DNA of 64,000 nucleotides. It comes from Lachnospiraceae bacterium oral taxon 500. GTDB taxonomy: Bacteria > Bacillota > Clostridia > Lachnospirales > Vallitaleaceae. The notes beneath the pieces were generated by a model. That model was not told where the DNA came from and searched no databases. It was given only the letters and a program-made list of their open reading frames with translations. Numbering within the stretch: position 1 is the stretch's first letter; each line of letters begins with the position of its first letter. This document shows, piece by piece, positions 17,564 to 26,089 of this stretch. The stretch is taken from positions 623,001 to 687,000 of the forward strand of contig CP027241.1 of the NCBI GenBank assembly GCA_002999035.1, read 5' to 3'. The position numbers and the translations under genes are program-made.

Positions 17564-17935
17564 GTATGACGGGCATGCCGTCAATCTGTGGTGCAAGTCC
17601 ACAAGGGGCATAGTTGCCGACGAACCCCATAGCGACTCCCAAGGTTTACATCGTGAGATGTAGGCGAGAAGAAGGGATAGCGAAATCGTAGCCTGACGAA
17701 CAGAAACCTGATATTAAGGCGTTTACGGCGGATGAGCTGGCGAAAAGCAGCAAAGTCCAAAAGGCAACCGTAACCCGTAGGCGTAAATCAGGCAGGTAGA
17801 CGAGGAAAGACCGGCAGGCTTATCCCGTGAGGTCTCACAGACGACGAAACTCGCCGTAGTAACAACGAACTGTGAGAAGTCAGCAGAAGCCGTAGTAGAT
17901 ATGATTCTGAAATGGATGATACCGAAGGGCTGAAC
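17564..17935 (+). mobile_element. 5' fragment of a group II intron (plus orientation)
   Basis: It starts with GTATGACGGGC after a terminator and carries group II domain I-like segments (GGTGCAAGTCCAC, GAGAAGTCAGCAGAAGCC, CGAAGGGCTGAA). The same blocks occur in the minus-strand introns at 19.4 and 24.3 kb. It breaks off after GGCTGAAC, exactly where the maturase leader would begin, and meets the 3' end of an oppositely oriented intron. Confidence 0.7.
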
Positions 17936-19792
17936 CCCCGACCTCTCACACCACCGTGCGCACCGTTCGGTACACGGCGGTTCTTTAGTTTTCACCTACT
18001 TGCAGATAATAGCCGACTAAGGACATATATCCGAGGTTGGCTATTTCTTTATTGGTTAGTGCCGTATTCAGCATCAGCGCAGACCGCCATATTCCTTTGC
18101 GACTGTTCGCTATCTCCAATACAGCCCATTCGGGTATGTTCAGGCTCCTCAACTTCTTTATTCTCGTTCGTACTTTCTTCCATTGTTTCCAATAGATTGC
18201 CCGAATACGATGCCTCATCCATTCATCTGTTTCCCGCAACAGTCGTTTCATATCTGCCAGCTTGAAATAATTCACCCAGCCTCTTATATACTGTTGTAGT
18301 TTCAAAATGCGGCTTTCATTACTCCATCCGTTGTTCCTATCCGTTAACTCCCGTAGTTTCTTTTTCCTCTTTTTCACCGATTTTGGATGTACTCGGAATC
18401 GAAATCCTTTACGGTTGTAAAACGTATATCCCAGATACTTTACCTTGCTGATGTGAGCCACACAAGTTTTCTCCCTGTTTACTTTAAGGAACAGTTTATC
18501 CTCAATATATGGTAGGATATTTCGGAGCGTACGTTCGGCACTTTTCCTGCTCTTACAGAAGATCATACAATCATCCGCATATCGCACGAATCGGTGCCCT
18601 CTCGTCTCCAACTCCTTGTCCAACTCGTTCAGCATTATGTTAGAAAGCAGCGGACTTACCGGTCCACTTTGCGGAACGCCGACTTCTGTCCTTTCAAATA
18701 GACCGTTTGCCACTACTCCGGCATTCATGTATTTATGAATGAGTGAGATCATTCTTCCATCTTTGACGGTTCTTGATAAGACCTCGATCAGTTTACTCTG
18801 ACATACTGTATCAAAGAACTTCTCCAAATCCATATCCACTACATAGACATAGCCGTCGTCGGCATTCTTTTGGCATTCTTTTGGCATTGTTTCAGTGCGT
18901 CATGCGCCCCTTTGTTCGGGCGAAAGCCGAAACTGTTTTTAGAAAACTGTCTTTCAAACATCGGGGATAATACCTGTGCGATTGGCTGCTGATACACTCT
19001 GTCAACCACTGTAGGTATTCCCAACTTCCTAAACGTTCCCTTCTCCTCTTTGGGTATTTCTACCCGTCTGACCGGATTCGGTTTGTATTTTCCGTCTCGT
19101 ATCCGTTGGTTAAGCTCCTTGCCGTGTTTTCGCAAGTACGATAGAAGTTCATCCACGTCCATTCCGTCCACACCGCCCGAACCTTTCTTCGATTTTACTT
19201 GCTTGTATGCCCGATTAAGATTATCCCTCTGTAAAATCTTTTCCAACAGTCCGGTCATCTGCCAGTCTGTGATGATGTCGGTGTTTTCAGCAATCCTTGA
19301 ACAAGCGGACGCCTCTGCATGCTCTCTCTGTTCCGCAGATATGACCTTCCTTATGAAGTTGTCTGTCCTTACATTTGTCCTTGGTTACTTTCATTTCCTA
19401 ACATCTCCTAAAGTTCAGCCCTTTCCGAGACGCTTGCAATCCTCTCGGTACTATGGCTTCTGCTGACTTCTCGCCATTCGTTGTTACTACGGCTTCATAC
19501 TCTGTTTTCACCGCTGACGAGACCTCCCCGGGTACCACGCGTTTCTTTCCCTCTATCTATCTGCCACATTTACTATGTACGGTTCCGTACAGTTATTGGG
19601 CTTCGATGTGTTTTGCCATCTTACCCCCATACATAGCCTGATGTGGTTTCTGTTCGTCAGACCGGAGGTTTGCCTTCCGCTTCCTTCAGATTCCACCTCG
19701 CGATGGACACCCTTGCTGTTTGGCTATATCCTTCCCACTGCCGGGCGGATTCGGGACTTTCACCCGTTAGAAACGTGCGCCGCCGGGCGCAC
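17936..19792 (-). mobile_element. Group II intron (IIC-like) with broken maturase and truncated 3' end
   Basis: The 5' end GTGCGCCCGG lies immediately after the duplicated DUF438 terminator (minus strand), the usual IIC site. A domain V-like segment (GAACCGCCGTGTACCG ... CGCACGGTGG) lies near 17945-17990. After GAGAGGTCGG the domain VI seen in the two 692-bp introns of this window is absent; sequence switches to the head-to-head fragment. With the maturase frameshift, this copy should be unable to move on its own. Confidence 0.8.
17985..19258 (-). pseudogene. ltrA: Group II intron reverse transcriptase/maturase, frameshifted
   Basis: The N-terminal part (18839-19258) has the RT start MTGLLEKILQRDNLNRAYKQ and SFGFRPNKGAHDAL. 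The C-terminal part (17985-18887) has VDMDLEKFFDTV, the catalytic FVRYADDCMIF and a maturase domain X. The parts are out of frame because an 11-base unit (AAAAGAATGCC on the minus strand) is tandemly duplicated at about 18863-18884; removing one copy restores ...KQCQKNADDGYVYVVDMD. No endonuclease domain is seen, consistent with IIC introns. Confidence 0.9.
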
Positions 19793-19980
19793 AAATAAGC
19801 CGGACGGCTCTTCCCTGAGCGCCGGCCTTTTTGCTCCGTATTTATAGCTTTAGAAGTTTCTGCCTCCATCCAGGCAGCAGCCAGAAAAACGTCAAAAAGC
19901 TGCAAACCTTTGTCTACAAAGGCTTACAGCTTTTTTGCCGTTCCCGAGGTGATTTGAACACCCGACCTACCGCTTAGGAG
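19793..19980. repeat. 188-bp direct repeat, copy 2 (internal island junction)
   Basis: A near-identical copy of 13367-13554 including the DUF438 terminator, the tRNA terminator and the tRNA-Arg 3' half. The intron is inserted at its left border. It ends at CTTAGGAG (19973-19980), after which sequence differs from copy 1. Confidence 0.9.
19940..19980 (-). pseudogene. Second 3' half of tRNA-Arg(CCT)
   Basis: It carries the same T-arm and acceptor strand as 13514-13554, again without a 5' half. Together with the left copy it brackets the restriction-modification segment, marking it as a separable unit of the island. Confidence 0.85.
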
Positions 19981-20342
19981 AGGCACTCCTAAAGGTCAAT
20001 CAGCTACCTTCTAAGTTTAAATAATCCCCGTATTTACTGGGTTTTCACGGCATCAGGATGTTATCCTGTACCTCAGTATTTCTGCTGATTTTAAGGTGTT
20101 TTATGCACTTGAATTTGCAGGTGATTAGCAAAAAAGCAGGAGTTTGGAAAATACTAAATAGTAAAAACAAGCCGCTGCTGTGTGGATGCGTCCTTTCTGG
20201 TGTTAGGACGGCTCTCCTGATCTGCTCTGTAACTTCTCAAGAACAGTATGTAAATAATAGACTGAAAGAAAGAGGACAACCCATGTTGGATTGTCCTCTT
20301 GTGTTTCTTTTGGTGCAGATGCTTGCTCTATGATCTATTACT
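19981..20342. other. Attachment-site-proximal non-coding region
   Basis: About 360 bases between the att core and the first ICE gene. It holds a hairpin (AGGACAACCC ... GATTGTCCT, 20272-20300) followed by a T-rich tail. A 91-codon plus-strand frame lacks a ribosome site and family resemblance. Confidence 0.5.
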
Positions 20343-20579
20343 TCAATCTGCACACACTTTTCTTTTATGACTCATTATATCTTTTCTTTGCAACGCTTCC
20401 TGTATAACGGTATAAGGCACATCGAATACATAGCGTGAAAAATCTTCTAACTGTTTTTTAGGATAGGCAGACAGACAAAGGCGTTTCATCTCAAACCAGA
20501 CGGCCCGCTTATGATAGGTCAGGTCGGATATATCCTGACATCCCATTTTGACCTGCATATCCGAAAAAATATCTTTCAA
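20343..20579 (-). CDS. Small hypothetical protein next to integrase
   Basis: 78 residues, starting at TTG 20579 behind GGAGTG. Contains MGCQDISDLTYHKRAVWFEM and a helical C-terminus. I cannot name the family. Similar small proteins accompany integrase modules of clostridial conjugative elements. It could be an accessory recombination or regulatory protein. Confidence 0.55.
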   Translation of the reverse strand: MKDIFSDMQVKMGCQDISDLTYHKRAVWFEMKRLCLSAYPKKQLEDFSRYVFDVPYTVIQEALQRKDIMSHKRKVCAD

Positions 20580-20666
20580 TCAATCACTCCAATCTTAATA
20601 CGATATAGCAGAAGGAGCCATTGCTCCATAGATGACTACGCATCCATTTGCAACGGCTCCTCAGTG

Positions 20667-22046
20667 TCATATGGTTTTCGCCAGTGATTTCAAAAGGGCT
20701 GCCATTTCTGGATTGGCAAGAAGTTTCTGAAGCAGCTCCTGTTCAGTCTGTGTTTCTTTAGGTTCGGTTGTTTCCTCCGGTTCTTCAACTGCTGGGGTTG
20801 ATTTGCTCTGGTAGAACTGCTCCTCAAATCGTTGCGCATTTAAACGTCTGTCCTCGTCTATGATATGAGAATACACATCGGCTACCATCTTGACCTGTGC
20901 GTGGCCGGAATCCCCCTGTACGGATTTCATATCACCACCGTTGAGTTTCAGCTTATAAGTGATACTTGAATGTCTGAAACTGTGAAATACGACAGGCGGC
21001 AAGTCGTGATCTTTGATCAGCTTTCCTAAAGCTCGATTGATAACCTGTCCTTCAATCGGTCTGCCGCAGGAAGAAGCGAATACGAGATTAAAGTCCAAGT
21101 ATTCGTCTCCAAACAGTGCCTTGTAGTTTTCAATTTCCTCGCGTCGATCAACAAGCATTTCCGCAACTGTTTTCGGAAGAAATATCTTTCGGATACTGGT
21201 TTTTGTTTTCGGCTCTTTCAGCACCAGCGCTGTGTGTGTACTTGCCAGCGCAGGCGGGAATTTAAAGACAACTCCTTTTTCACCCAACTGTTCCAACGCA
21301 TTGCGATTAACACGCTGAAGCTCTTTGTTGACAAAGATGTAGGCACATCCATTTTTTATGCTGTCCTCTGAAATGTCGACACAGTCCCAGGTCAGTCCGA
21401 GAAGCTCACCCATTCGCAATGAGCAGGAAAAAGCAAGATTCAGTGCCAATGCCAGATTGTCATTGTCACAAACTTCCAATGCTTTGAACAGTGTTTCTGC
21501 TGTCCAGATTGCACGCTCTTTATGTTCTTCTTTTGGAAGGGTAGCATTAAGAACAGGATTCCTTGACATCAGTTCCCATTTTACTGCCTGATTAAAGGCA
21601 TTGCGGAGCAACTTATGAATCTCTCTGACCGTATGAGCCGTGAGATATTCATTGTTCGGCCTGCGGTTATTTACCACCTTTGCCTTGACCGATAATAAGC
21701 TCTGATAGAATTTGTCCATCGTTCTCGGTGTCAGATCTTCCAGTTTAATATCTCCAATCAGCGGAGTAATATAATTGAAGATCAGGCTTCGCCTTGCTTC
21801 ATAGGTCGATAATGCCCAGGTATTCACACCATAAATAGACATGTATTCTTCCAGAAGATCACTGACCGTCTTAGCGGAAGGGGCAATAAAAGTACCTGTC
21901 TCCTGTTCAAATTCAACCTGCACTTTGCGCTTTTTGGCTTCGGCATTAGTAGCAAATGTTTCCCACTTTTGCCTCTTTACGCCGTTTTCATCCGTATAGC
22001 TGTAAACCACAGAATAGCGGTTTTTTCTCTTAACAATAGATGCCAT
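20667..22046 (-). CDS. int: Tyrosine site-specific integrase of the ICE
   Basis: 459 residues from the ATG at 22046 (AAGGAGG upstream). The N-terminal arm-binding domain (SIVKRKNRYSVVYSYTDENG) is followed by a SAM-like core-binding domain and the catalytic domain. Visible active-site residues are the first Arg in SLRMGELLGLTWD (about 212), HSFRHSS (about 356-362), GHAQ and the nucleophile Tyr in VYSHI (about 393). It is related to Tn916-type integrases. It lies about 690 bp from the CTTAGGAG junction and is the only integrase in the island, so it probably drives integration into tRNA-Arg. Confidence 0.93.
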   Translation of the reverse strand: MASIVKRKNRYSVVYSYTDENGVKRQKWETFATNAEAKKRKVQVEFEQETGTFIAPSAKTVSDLLEEYMSIYGVNTWALSTYEARRSLIFNYITPLIGDIKLEDLTPRTMDKFYQSLLSVKAKVVNNRRPNNEYLTAHTVREIHKLLRNAFNQAVKWELMSRNPVLNATLPKEEHKERAIWTAETLFKALEVCDNDNLALALNLAFSCSLRMGELLGLTWDCVDISEDSIKNGCAYIFVNKELQRVNRNALEQLGEKGVVFKFPPALASTHTALVLKEPKTKTSIRKIFLPKTVAEMLVDRREEIENYKALFGDEYLDFNLVFASSCGRPIEGQVINRALGKLIKDHDLPPVVFHSFRHSSITYKLKLNGGDMKSVQGDSGHAQVKMVADVYSHIIDEDRRLNAQRFEEQFYQSKSTPAVEEPEETTEPKETQTEQELLQKLLANPEMAALLKSLAKTI

Positions 22047-22059
22047 GTAAAACACCTCC

Positions 22060-22275
22060 TTATTCTCTTGTTTCGAGCCATGCATCAAAACTGCTTTTTA
22101 CGATTCTGATGCCACGATTCAATCGAACACTCTGAAACACATTCTGATTTATCAGCTTATATGCAGTGGGGCGGCTTATTCCAAGAATCTGCCGAATTTC
22201 TGCAACAGTATAGCTTTTCTTATTCGGAGCAGTTTTTGAAACTCCATTTAATTCAGCGATGCGATCTTCAAACAT
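22060..22275 (-). CDS. Excisionase-family HTH protein
   Basis: 71 residues with the HTH SYTVAEIRQILGISRPTAYK and wing SVRLNRGIRIVKSSFDAWLE. It starts MFEDRIAELN, as does the related gene at 22822-23064, suggesting duplication. It lies 13 bases upstream of the integrase, the usual place of xis, and its start overlaps the end of the next gene. Confidence 0.82.
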   Translation of the reverse strand: MFEDRIAELNGVSKTAPNKKSYTVAEIRQILGISRPTAYKLINQNVFQSVRLNRGIRIVKSSFDAWLETRE

Positions 22276-22682
22276 GCTGCCACCTCCTCATTTTTGATAA
22301 CTTTCTTATAGTGAGATTGCGAATTGTACCAATCTTCAAAGCTATCTATGTAAATACGGGTATACATGCCAACCTTTACCGTTTTGAAGGGTTTCTTCTT
22401 CATCAAGTCATATAGGGTTCCTTCAGCAATCCCAAGTAAGCGGGCAGTTTCCTGAATTGACATTGTGATGGATTTCCAATTCTTTCCCGGTGCTTCACCA
22501 ATTATTTTCTTATAATGAAGCTGGTTAGCGTACCAGTTTTCAAAGCTCTCGATCATCACACGCATCTTACCGCCTATGATGACCGTATCAAAATAGTTCT
22601 TTTTCACGAGCCAGTATGATTCCGTCTTGCCAAGCCCAAGAAGCCGACGCATTTCTCGCACGGACATGCTTTTCTTTTTCAT
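22248..22682 (-). CDS. Tandem double-HTH protein (excisionase-like, possibly DUF6462)
   Basis: 144 residues made of two similar HTH units: MSVREMRRLLGLGKTESYWL (about 6-25) and MSIQETARLLGIAEGTLYDL (about 74-93). Each is followed by a wing and by SFENWYANQLHYKK or SFEDWYNSQSHYKK. The internal repeat suggests gene duplication and fusion, perhaps to bind two adjacent sites. Genes of this type sit in integrase modules of clostridial ICEs. Confidence 0.8.
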   Translation of the reverse strand: MKKKSMSVREMRRLLGLGKTESYWLVKKNYFDTVIIGGKMRVMIESFENWYANQLHYKKIIGEAPGKNWKSITMSIQETARLLGIAEGTLYDLMKKKPFKTVKVGMYTRIYIDSFEDWYNSQSHYKKVIKNEEVAACLKIASLN

Positions 22683-22732
22683 TGTGTTTTCCTCCGATTC
22701 ATTTTTTTCGGCTCGTCAGCCGTTAGGGTATG

Positions 22733-22766
22733 CTATATAGCCAAGCATCTCTGCTTGGCTATATAG
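22733..22766 (-). terminator. Perfect hairpin between HTH genes
   Basis: The 15-base arms CTATATAGCCAAGCA and TGCTTGGCTATATAG are exactly complementary with a 4-base loop, and a short T-rich tract lies nearby. Terminator or mRNA processing site. Confidence 0.6.
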
Positions 22767-22821
22767 TAGGGAAAACCGAAGAAAAAGTGAAATGTGCAAA
22801 TTCGATAGTTCAAGGGATTTT

Positions 22822-23064
22822 TCACACTTGACAAGTATCCATCTGTTTATCAAGCCACTCGTCAAAGCTCTTTTTTGAAATACGGATATTGCCGCCGATA
22901 CGGACACTGTGGAATACGCCGGATTTCACAAGATTATAGGCAGAATTCCTGCCGATGCCTAAAATGTCCTGGATCTCATCTACTGTATAAATTCTTTTCT
23001 CATATGGAATACTCGGCATAGCTTCTGTATCCTTATTTAATGCTGCAATTCTATCCTCAAACAT
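22822..23064 (-). CDS. Excisionase-family HTH protein
   Basis: 80 residues with HTH YTVDEIQDILGIGRNSAYNL and wing SVRIGGNIRISKKSFDEWLD. It is the closest relative in the window of the HTH at 13793-13972. Its start overlaps the end of the MazF-like gene by eight bases, so the two are translationally coupled. Confidence 0.82.
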   Translation of the reverse strand: MFEDRIAALNKDTEAMPSIPYEKRIYTVDEIQDILGIGRNSAYNLVKSGVFHSVRIGGNIRISKKSFDEWLDKQMDTCQV

Positions 23065-23443
23065 GAGAAATCCTCCTTTCTGCTTTCAGCTCTTTTTCTG
23101 CGCCCATGCTGATGAATAGGGGTAAAACAATCTTTTCCATAGATTGTTTATCAAGCTGTGTTACCTTCTCTTTGAGACGGCTTTTGTCAATCGTGCGCAC
23201 CTGTTCAAAGAGAATAATTGAATTTTCGGGAAGCCCGTCAACATCTTCCAAATAGTAATGTGTCGGCAGCTTCGTTTTCTTTCGTACTCGGCTCGTAATG
23301 GCAGCAACAATGACCGTAGGGCTGAACCTGTTTCCTGTATCATTGGAAAGAATGAGGACAGGTCTTGTGCCGCCCTGTTCAGAGCCGATATGCGGATCAA
23401 GTTTTGCGTAGTAAATATCTCCACGCCTGACAGTTCTTTTCAT
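23057..23443 (-). CDS. MazF/PemK-family endoribonuclease-like toxin
   Basis: 128 residues from the ATG at 23443 (TTGGAGGG upstream). It begins VRRGDIYYAKLDPHIGSEQG and continues GTRPVLILSNDTGNRFSPTV, the PemK/MazF core with its conserved RPVLI. No MazE-type antitoxin is adjacent on the upstream side; the downstream partner is an excisionase-like HTH. It may act as a stabilisation toxin or, as in other ICE modules, a regulator coupled to excision. Confidence 0.82.
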   Translation of the reverse strand: MKRTVRRGDIYYAKLDPHIGSEQGGTRPVLILSNDTGNRFSPTVIVAAITSRVRKKTKLPTHYYLEDVDGLPENSIILFEQVRTIDKSRLKEKVTQLDKQSMEKIVLPLFISMGAEKELKAERRISHV

Positions 23444-23970
23444 TTGAATGCCCTCCAATCTATATTTGACATACGGTTTCTGTCTATGTAATAAGCCAGG
23501 CAAAAGGCTTTTCGAGGTCGGGAGCATATAAAACAAAGCTCTGTTCTCAGTAATAACCTTGTGTCTGGCTTTATGGTCATGGCATTTCTATTTGTCCTCG
23601 ACACCCCGAAATGCAAATGCGCAAAAGCGCAGGGAAGTCGCCAAACGGTCAGCAGCGAACTGACTCCACGGGAGTTTCACCCCAACTGACGGTCTGCCAG
23701 AGCCGCCCTCATTGCCTGCGGCGGATTGGATACCGCTCGGACTGTGACTGGACGGGAGTACCATTATGCTCTTTGTGGGTTATGGCGAAACCGGGGGCTA
23801 CCCGATATTTGGAGTCAGTATAGGCTCGCTCACCACCTTTCATCGCTATTTGCTTGTCGGCAGGTCTTGGCGTACTGCTCCGCACGCTTATGCTCATCAC
23901 AATCACAAAGAGGAAGTATTTGGCGAATGACTATTTGGTTGTCAAGGAACAATCCTGTTTTCGCCACACA
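23444..23970. other. Unassigned region between MazF-like gene and intron
   Basis: About 530 bases. One minus-strand frame opens out of the intron and ends LCDCDEHKRAEQYAKTCRQA, which could be the C-terminal remnant of a lost gene. Around 23600-23720 there are GC-rich segments that could fold. I can assign no product. Confidence 0.35.
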
Positions 23971-24662
23971 ATCGGGTAGGAGGTAGATAATTATTTTATC
24001 TACCGACCTCCCACACCACCGTGCGTACCGTTCGGTACACGGCGGTTCTTTAGTTTTCACATATTTTCATATAGTACTCTGTGAATGTCGGATAGCCGAG
24101 TTCACGGAGTTTCCGTCTGAAAATCTGTGATGGTGTCGCTTCTTTCAGTAATCCTCTGATGATCGGACACTTCTGCATACTCTTTCTGTTCCGCAGATAC
24201 CATTTGCAGATAGTCCTCTATATGAAGTTGTCTGTCCTTAACTCCATCATTGGTTACATTCACTTACTAACACCTCCTAAAGTTCAGTCCTTCCCATTCT
24301 GTTTGCAACCATAATGGTACTATGACTTTTGCTGACTTCTTGCCATTCGTTGTTACTATGGCTTCTTACTCTGTTTCCACCACTGACAAGACCTCCCTCG
24401 GTACCACACGTTTCTTTCTCTCCACCTATCTGCCACATTTACCATAGCTAATTCCGAGTAGTTATTGGACTTCAGTTTGTCATGCAACCTTATCCTTAGC
24501 CATAGCCTGATGTGATTTCTATTCGTCAGACCGGAGATTTGCCATCCGACTTCCTTCAGACTCCACCTCACGATGGACACCCTTGTCTTCGGCTATATCC
24601 TTCCCACTACTAGGGCGGATTAGGGACTTTCACCTTTTAGAAACGTGCGCCGCAAGGCACAC
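23971..24662 (-). mobile_element. ORF-less group II intron, copy A (692 bp)
   Basis: 5' end GTGTGCCTTGCGGC, domain V-like GAACCGCCGTGTACCG..., domain VI hairpin around GGTAGATA/TATCTACC and 3' end CCTACCCGAT. The maturase is reduced to an N-terminal stub (from GTG after TTTAGGAGG) joined to the last residues of the C-terminus (FRRKLRELGYPTFTEYYMK, out of frame). It lies directly after the sigma-like gene's terminator. It appears identical to 36757-37448 and has the same length. Confidence 0.85.
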
Positions 24663-24665
24663 AAG

Positions 24666-24701
24666 GAAAACAGGGTGGAGGATTTCGTCCTCTCACCCTG
24701 T
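24666..24701 (-). terminator. Terminator of the sigma-like gene (intron target)
   Basis: Stem ACAGGGTGAGAGGA / TCCTCCACCCTGT with T-rich tail on the minus strand, two bases before the group II intron 5' end. Confidence 0.75.
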
Positions 24702-24717
24702 CGCCAATGGGAAACTA

Positions 24718-25158
24718 TCAATTTCCCCTCATATTAAAATATTTTTTTATTTTTTCTTTCAGCCTGTCCATGCGTCTGTAAACCGCCTTTTCGGTAATCT
24801 TCAGATACCTGGCAATTTCATGAGTGCTATACCCCTGGATCTTCATCAGAACGATCTGCAGGGTAAGCCTGTCCACTGTGATCAGTACATGATACAATTC
24901 CTGATTTTCAATATGATCCAAAAAATCCTGTACTGTTTTCGGTTCTGCCTGATCTGTGGATGCTGCAACAGTATCAAGGTATGTACCTGTTTCCTGCACA
25001 CGTTCATAATATCGTCTGTCTGAATTAAATGCCTGACGGTCATAAAGACGGATTGCTTCAATTATATCTTCAGAAACACCGCTGTCTCTTAAAATCTTTT
25101 CCTCTTTCTCTTTCCAGAGCTTCCATTTGCGCTCTGCTTTTCCATGGTTATATGCCAT
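24718..25158 (-). CDS. Sigma-70 region 4-like protein of the ICE
   Basis: 146 residues from the ATG at 25158 (TTGGAGGTAAGG upstream). The first part is charged and helical (HGKAERKWKLWKEKEEKILR). The C-terminus has a sigma region 4 HTH, YSTHEIARYLKITEKAVYRR. Sigma-like proteins of this size are common in clostridial conjugative elements, where they probably direct transcription of element genes. Region 2 is not evident, so it may act as a DNA-binding regulator rather than a full sigma factor. Confidence 0.72.
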   Translation of the reverse strand: MAYNHGKAERKWKLWKEKEEKILRDSGVSEDIIEAIRLYDRQAFNSDRRYYERVQETGTYLDTVAASTDQAEPKTVQDFLDHIENQELYHVLITVDRLTLQIVLMKIQGYSTHEIARYLKITEKAVYRRMDRLKEKIKKYFNMRGN

Positions 25159-25558
25159 TTTCCTTACCTCCAATCTGATTTGTTTGAACATTCAGATTGG
25201 AAAGGGTGGAGAACGGCAGCCAATACCGGAAGAAGGCTTGTCCTTTTTCCCGACAAATATCGACAAACAAAAAACCGCAAAGGCTGTTAAACCTTTGCGG
25301 CAGTGAGAAAAATAAGAACTACGTTGTAGATATAAAACTTCTACATTAGGGGCGTGAGAGTGCCACCAACAGCAGAAGATTTTTTTGACAGGCTATCCTC
25401 ATTCCTGTATGAAATTATGTAGGTAGTTGCTGCTGTGGATAAGCAGCGGGGCGGCTGAAGCAGACCAGCACATAAAAAATCCCTCCAAACCCAAAACGGG
25501 TTCAGAGGGAAGATGTGTAATAAGGCATGATGAAGCCGCCCACCGAAACACCGTTTTT
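25159..25558. other. Non-coding region with several hairpins
   Basis: About 400 bases with at least three stems: CCGCAAAGG/CCTTTGCGG (about 25270-25295), CCCTC/GAGGG with AACCC/GGGTT (about 25481-25512) and GCCCACCGAA/TTCGGTGGGC (25538-25571). The last includes the DtxR-family gene's stop codon. No coding frame is supported. Confidence 0.5.
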
Positions 25559-25984
25559 TTATTCGGTGGGCTTATCCTTTATCTCTTTTGACCGGGCAGA
25601 AATCTCGCTTTCCTGATTTCTAAAGGCGGCCTTTTTCAACCGTTCAAAGCTTTCATTACTGATTACATGTTCTATACGGCAGGCATCGACCTCTGCAGTT
25701 TCTGGATCAACACCTGCTGCGATAAGCTGTTCTGTAAAGAAGCAATGACGTTCATAAATCTTTTCGGCAACCTCGCGGCCCACATCGGTCAAATGGAGAA
25801 GGTGATCTTCATCCATTGTGATAAAGCCGCCGTCTTTCAGGGTGTTGACCGCCACACAAACACTCGGTTTTGACACTCCCATGTGCCGGGCAACATCCAC
25901 GGAGCGCACCATGCCGAGTTTCTTTTGGAGAACAAGGATGGCTTCCAGATAGTCCTCCCCTGACGGAGTTATTGCTGACTTCAT
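25559..25984 (-). CDS. DtxR/MntR-family metal-dependent regulator
   Basis: 141 residues. The N-terminal HTH (ITPSGEDYLEAILVLQKKLG, then VDVARHMGVSKPSVCVAVNT) and the metal-binding dimerisation region (ERHCFFTEQLIAAGVD, DACRIEHVISNESF) are those of DtxR/MntR repressors. No SH3-like third domain is present, as in MntR. The frame is open about 24 codons upstream without a clear alternative start. It lies at the downstream end of the ECF/ABC transporter set and a DtxR-like palindrome lies before that set, so it probably regulates the set by iron or manganese. Confidence 0.87.
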   Translation of the reverse strand: MKSAITPSGEDYLEAILVLQKKLGMVRSVDVARHMGVSKPSVCVAVNTLKDGGFITMDEDHLLHLTDVGREVAEKIYERHCFFTEQLIAAGVDPETAEVDACRIEHVISNESFERLKKAAFRNQESEISARSKEIKDKPTE

Positions 25985-26089
25985 AAACTCTTTTTGCTCT
26001 TGTTCCTGCCTTTTTTGTATTTCCGTAATCGCTTCACGGACAATTAAAGAGAAAATCTTGGTGTGCCCCCTTTCTTTGAACTCGATTTC

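Noticed and set aside
20058-20333. 91-codon plus-strand frame near the integrase
   Set aside because: No ribosome site, Cys/Leu-rich composition, and it spans a hairpin; treated as non-coding.
24356-24580. 74-codon frame repeated identically at 37142-37366
   Set aside because: Both lie in domain I of the two identical ORF-less group II introns; repetition reflects the intron, not a protein gene.
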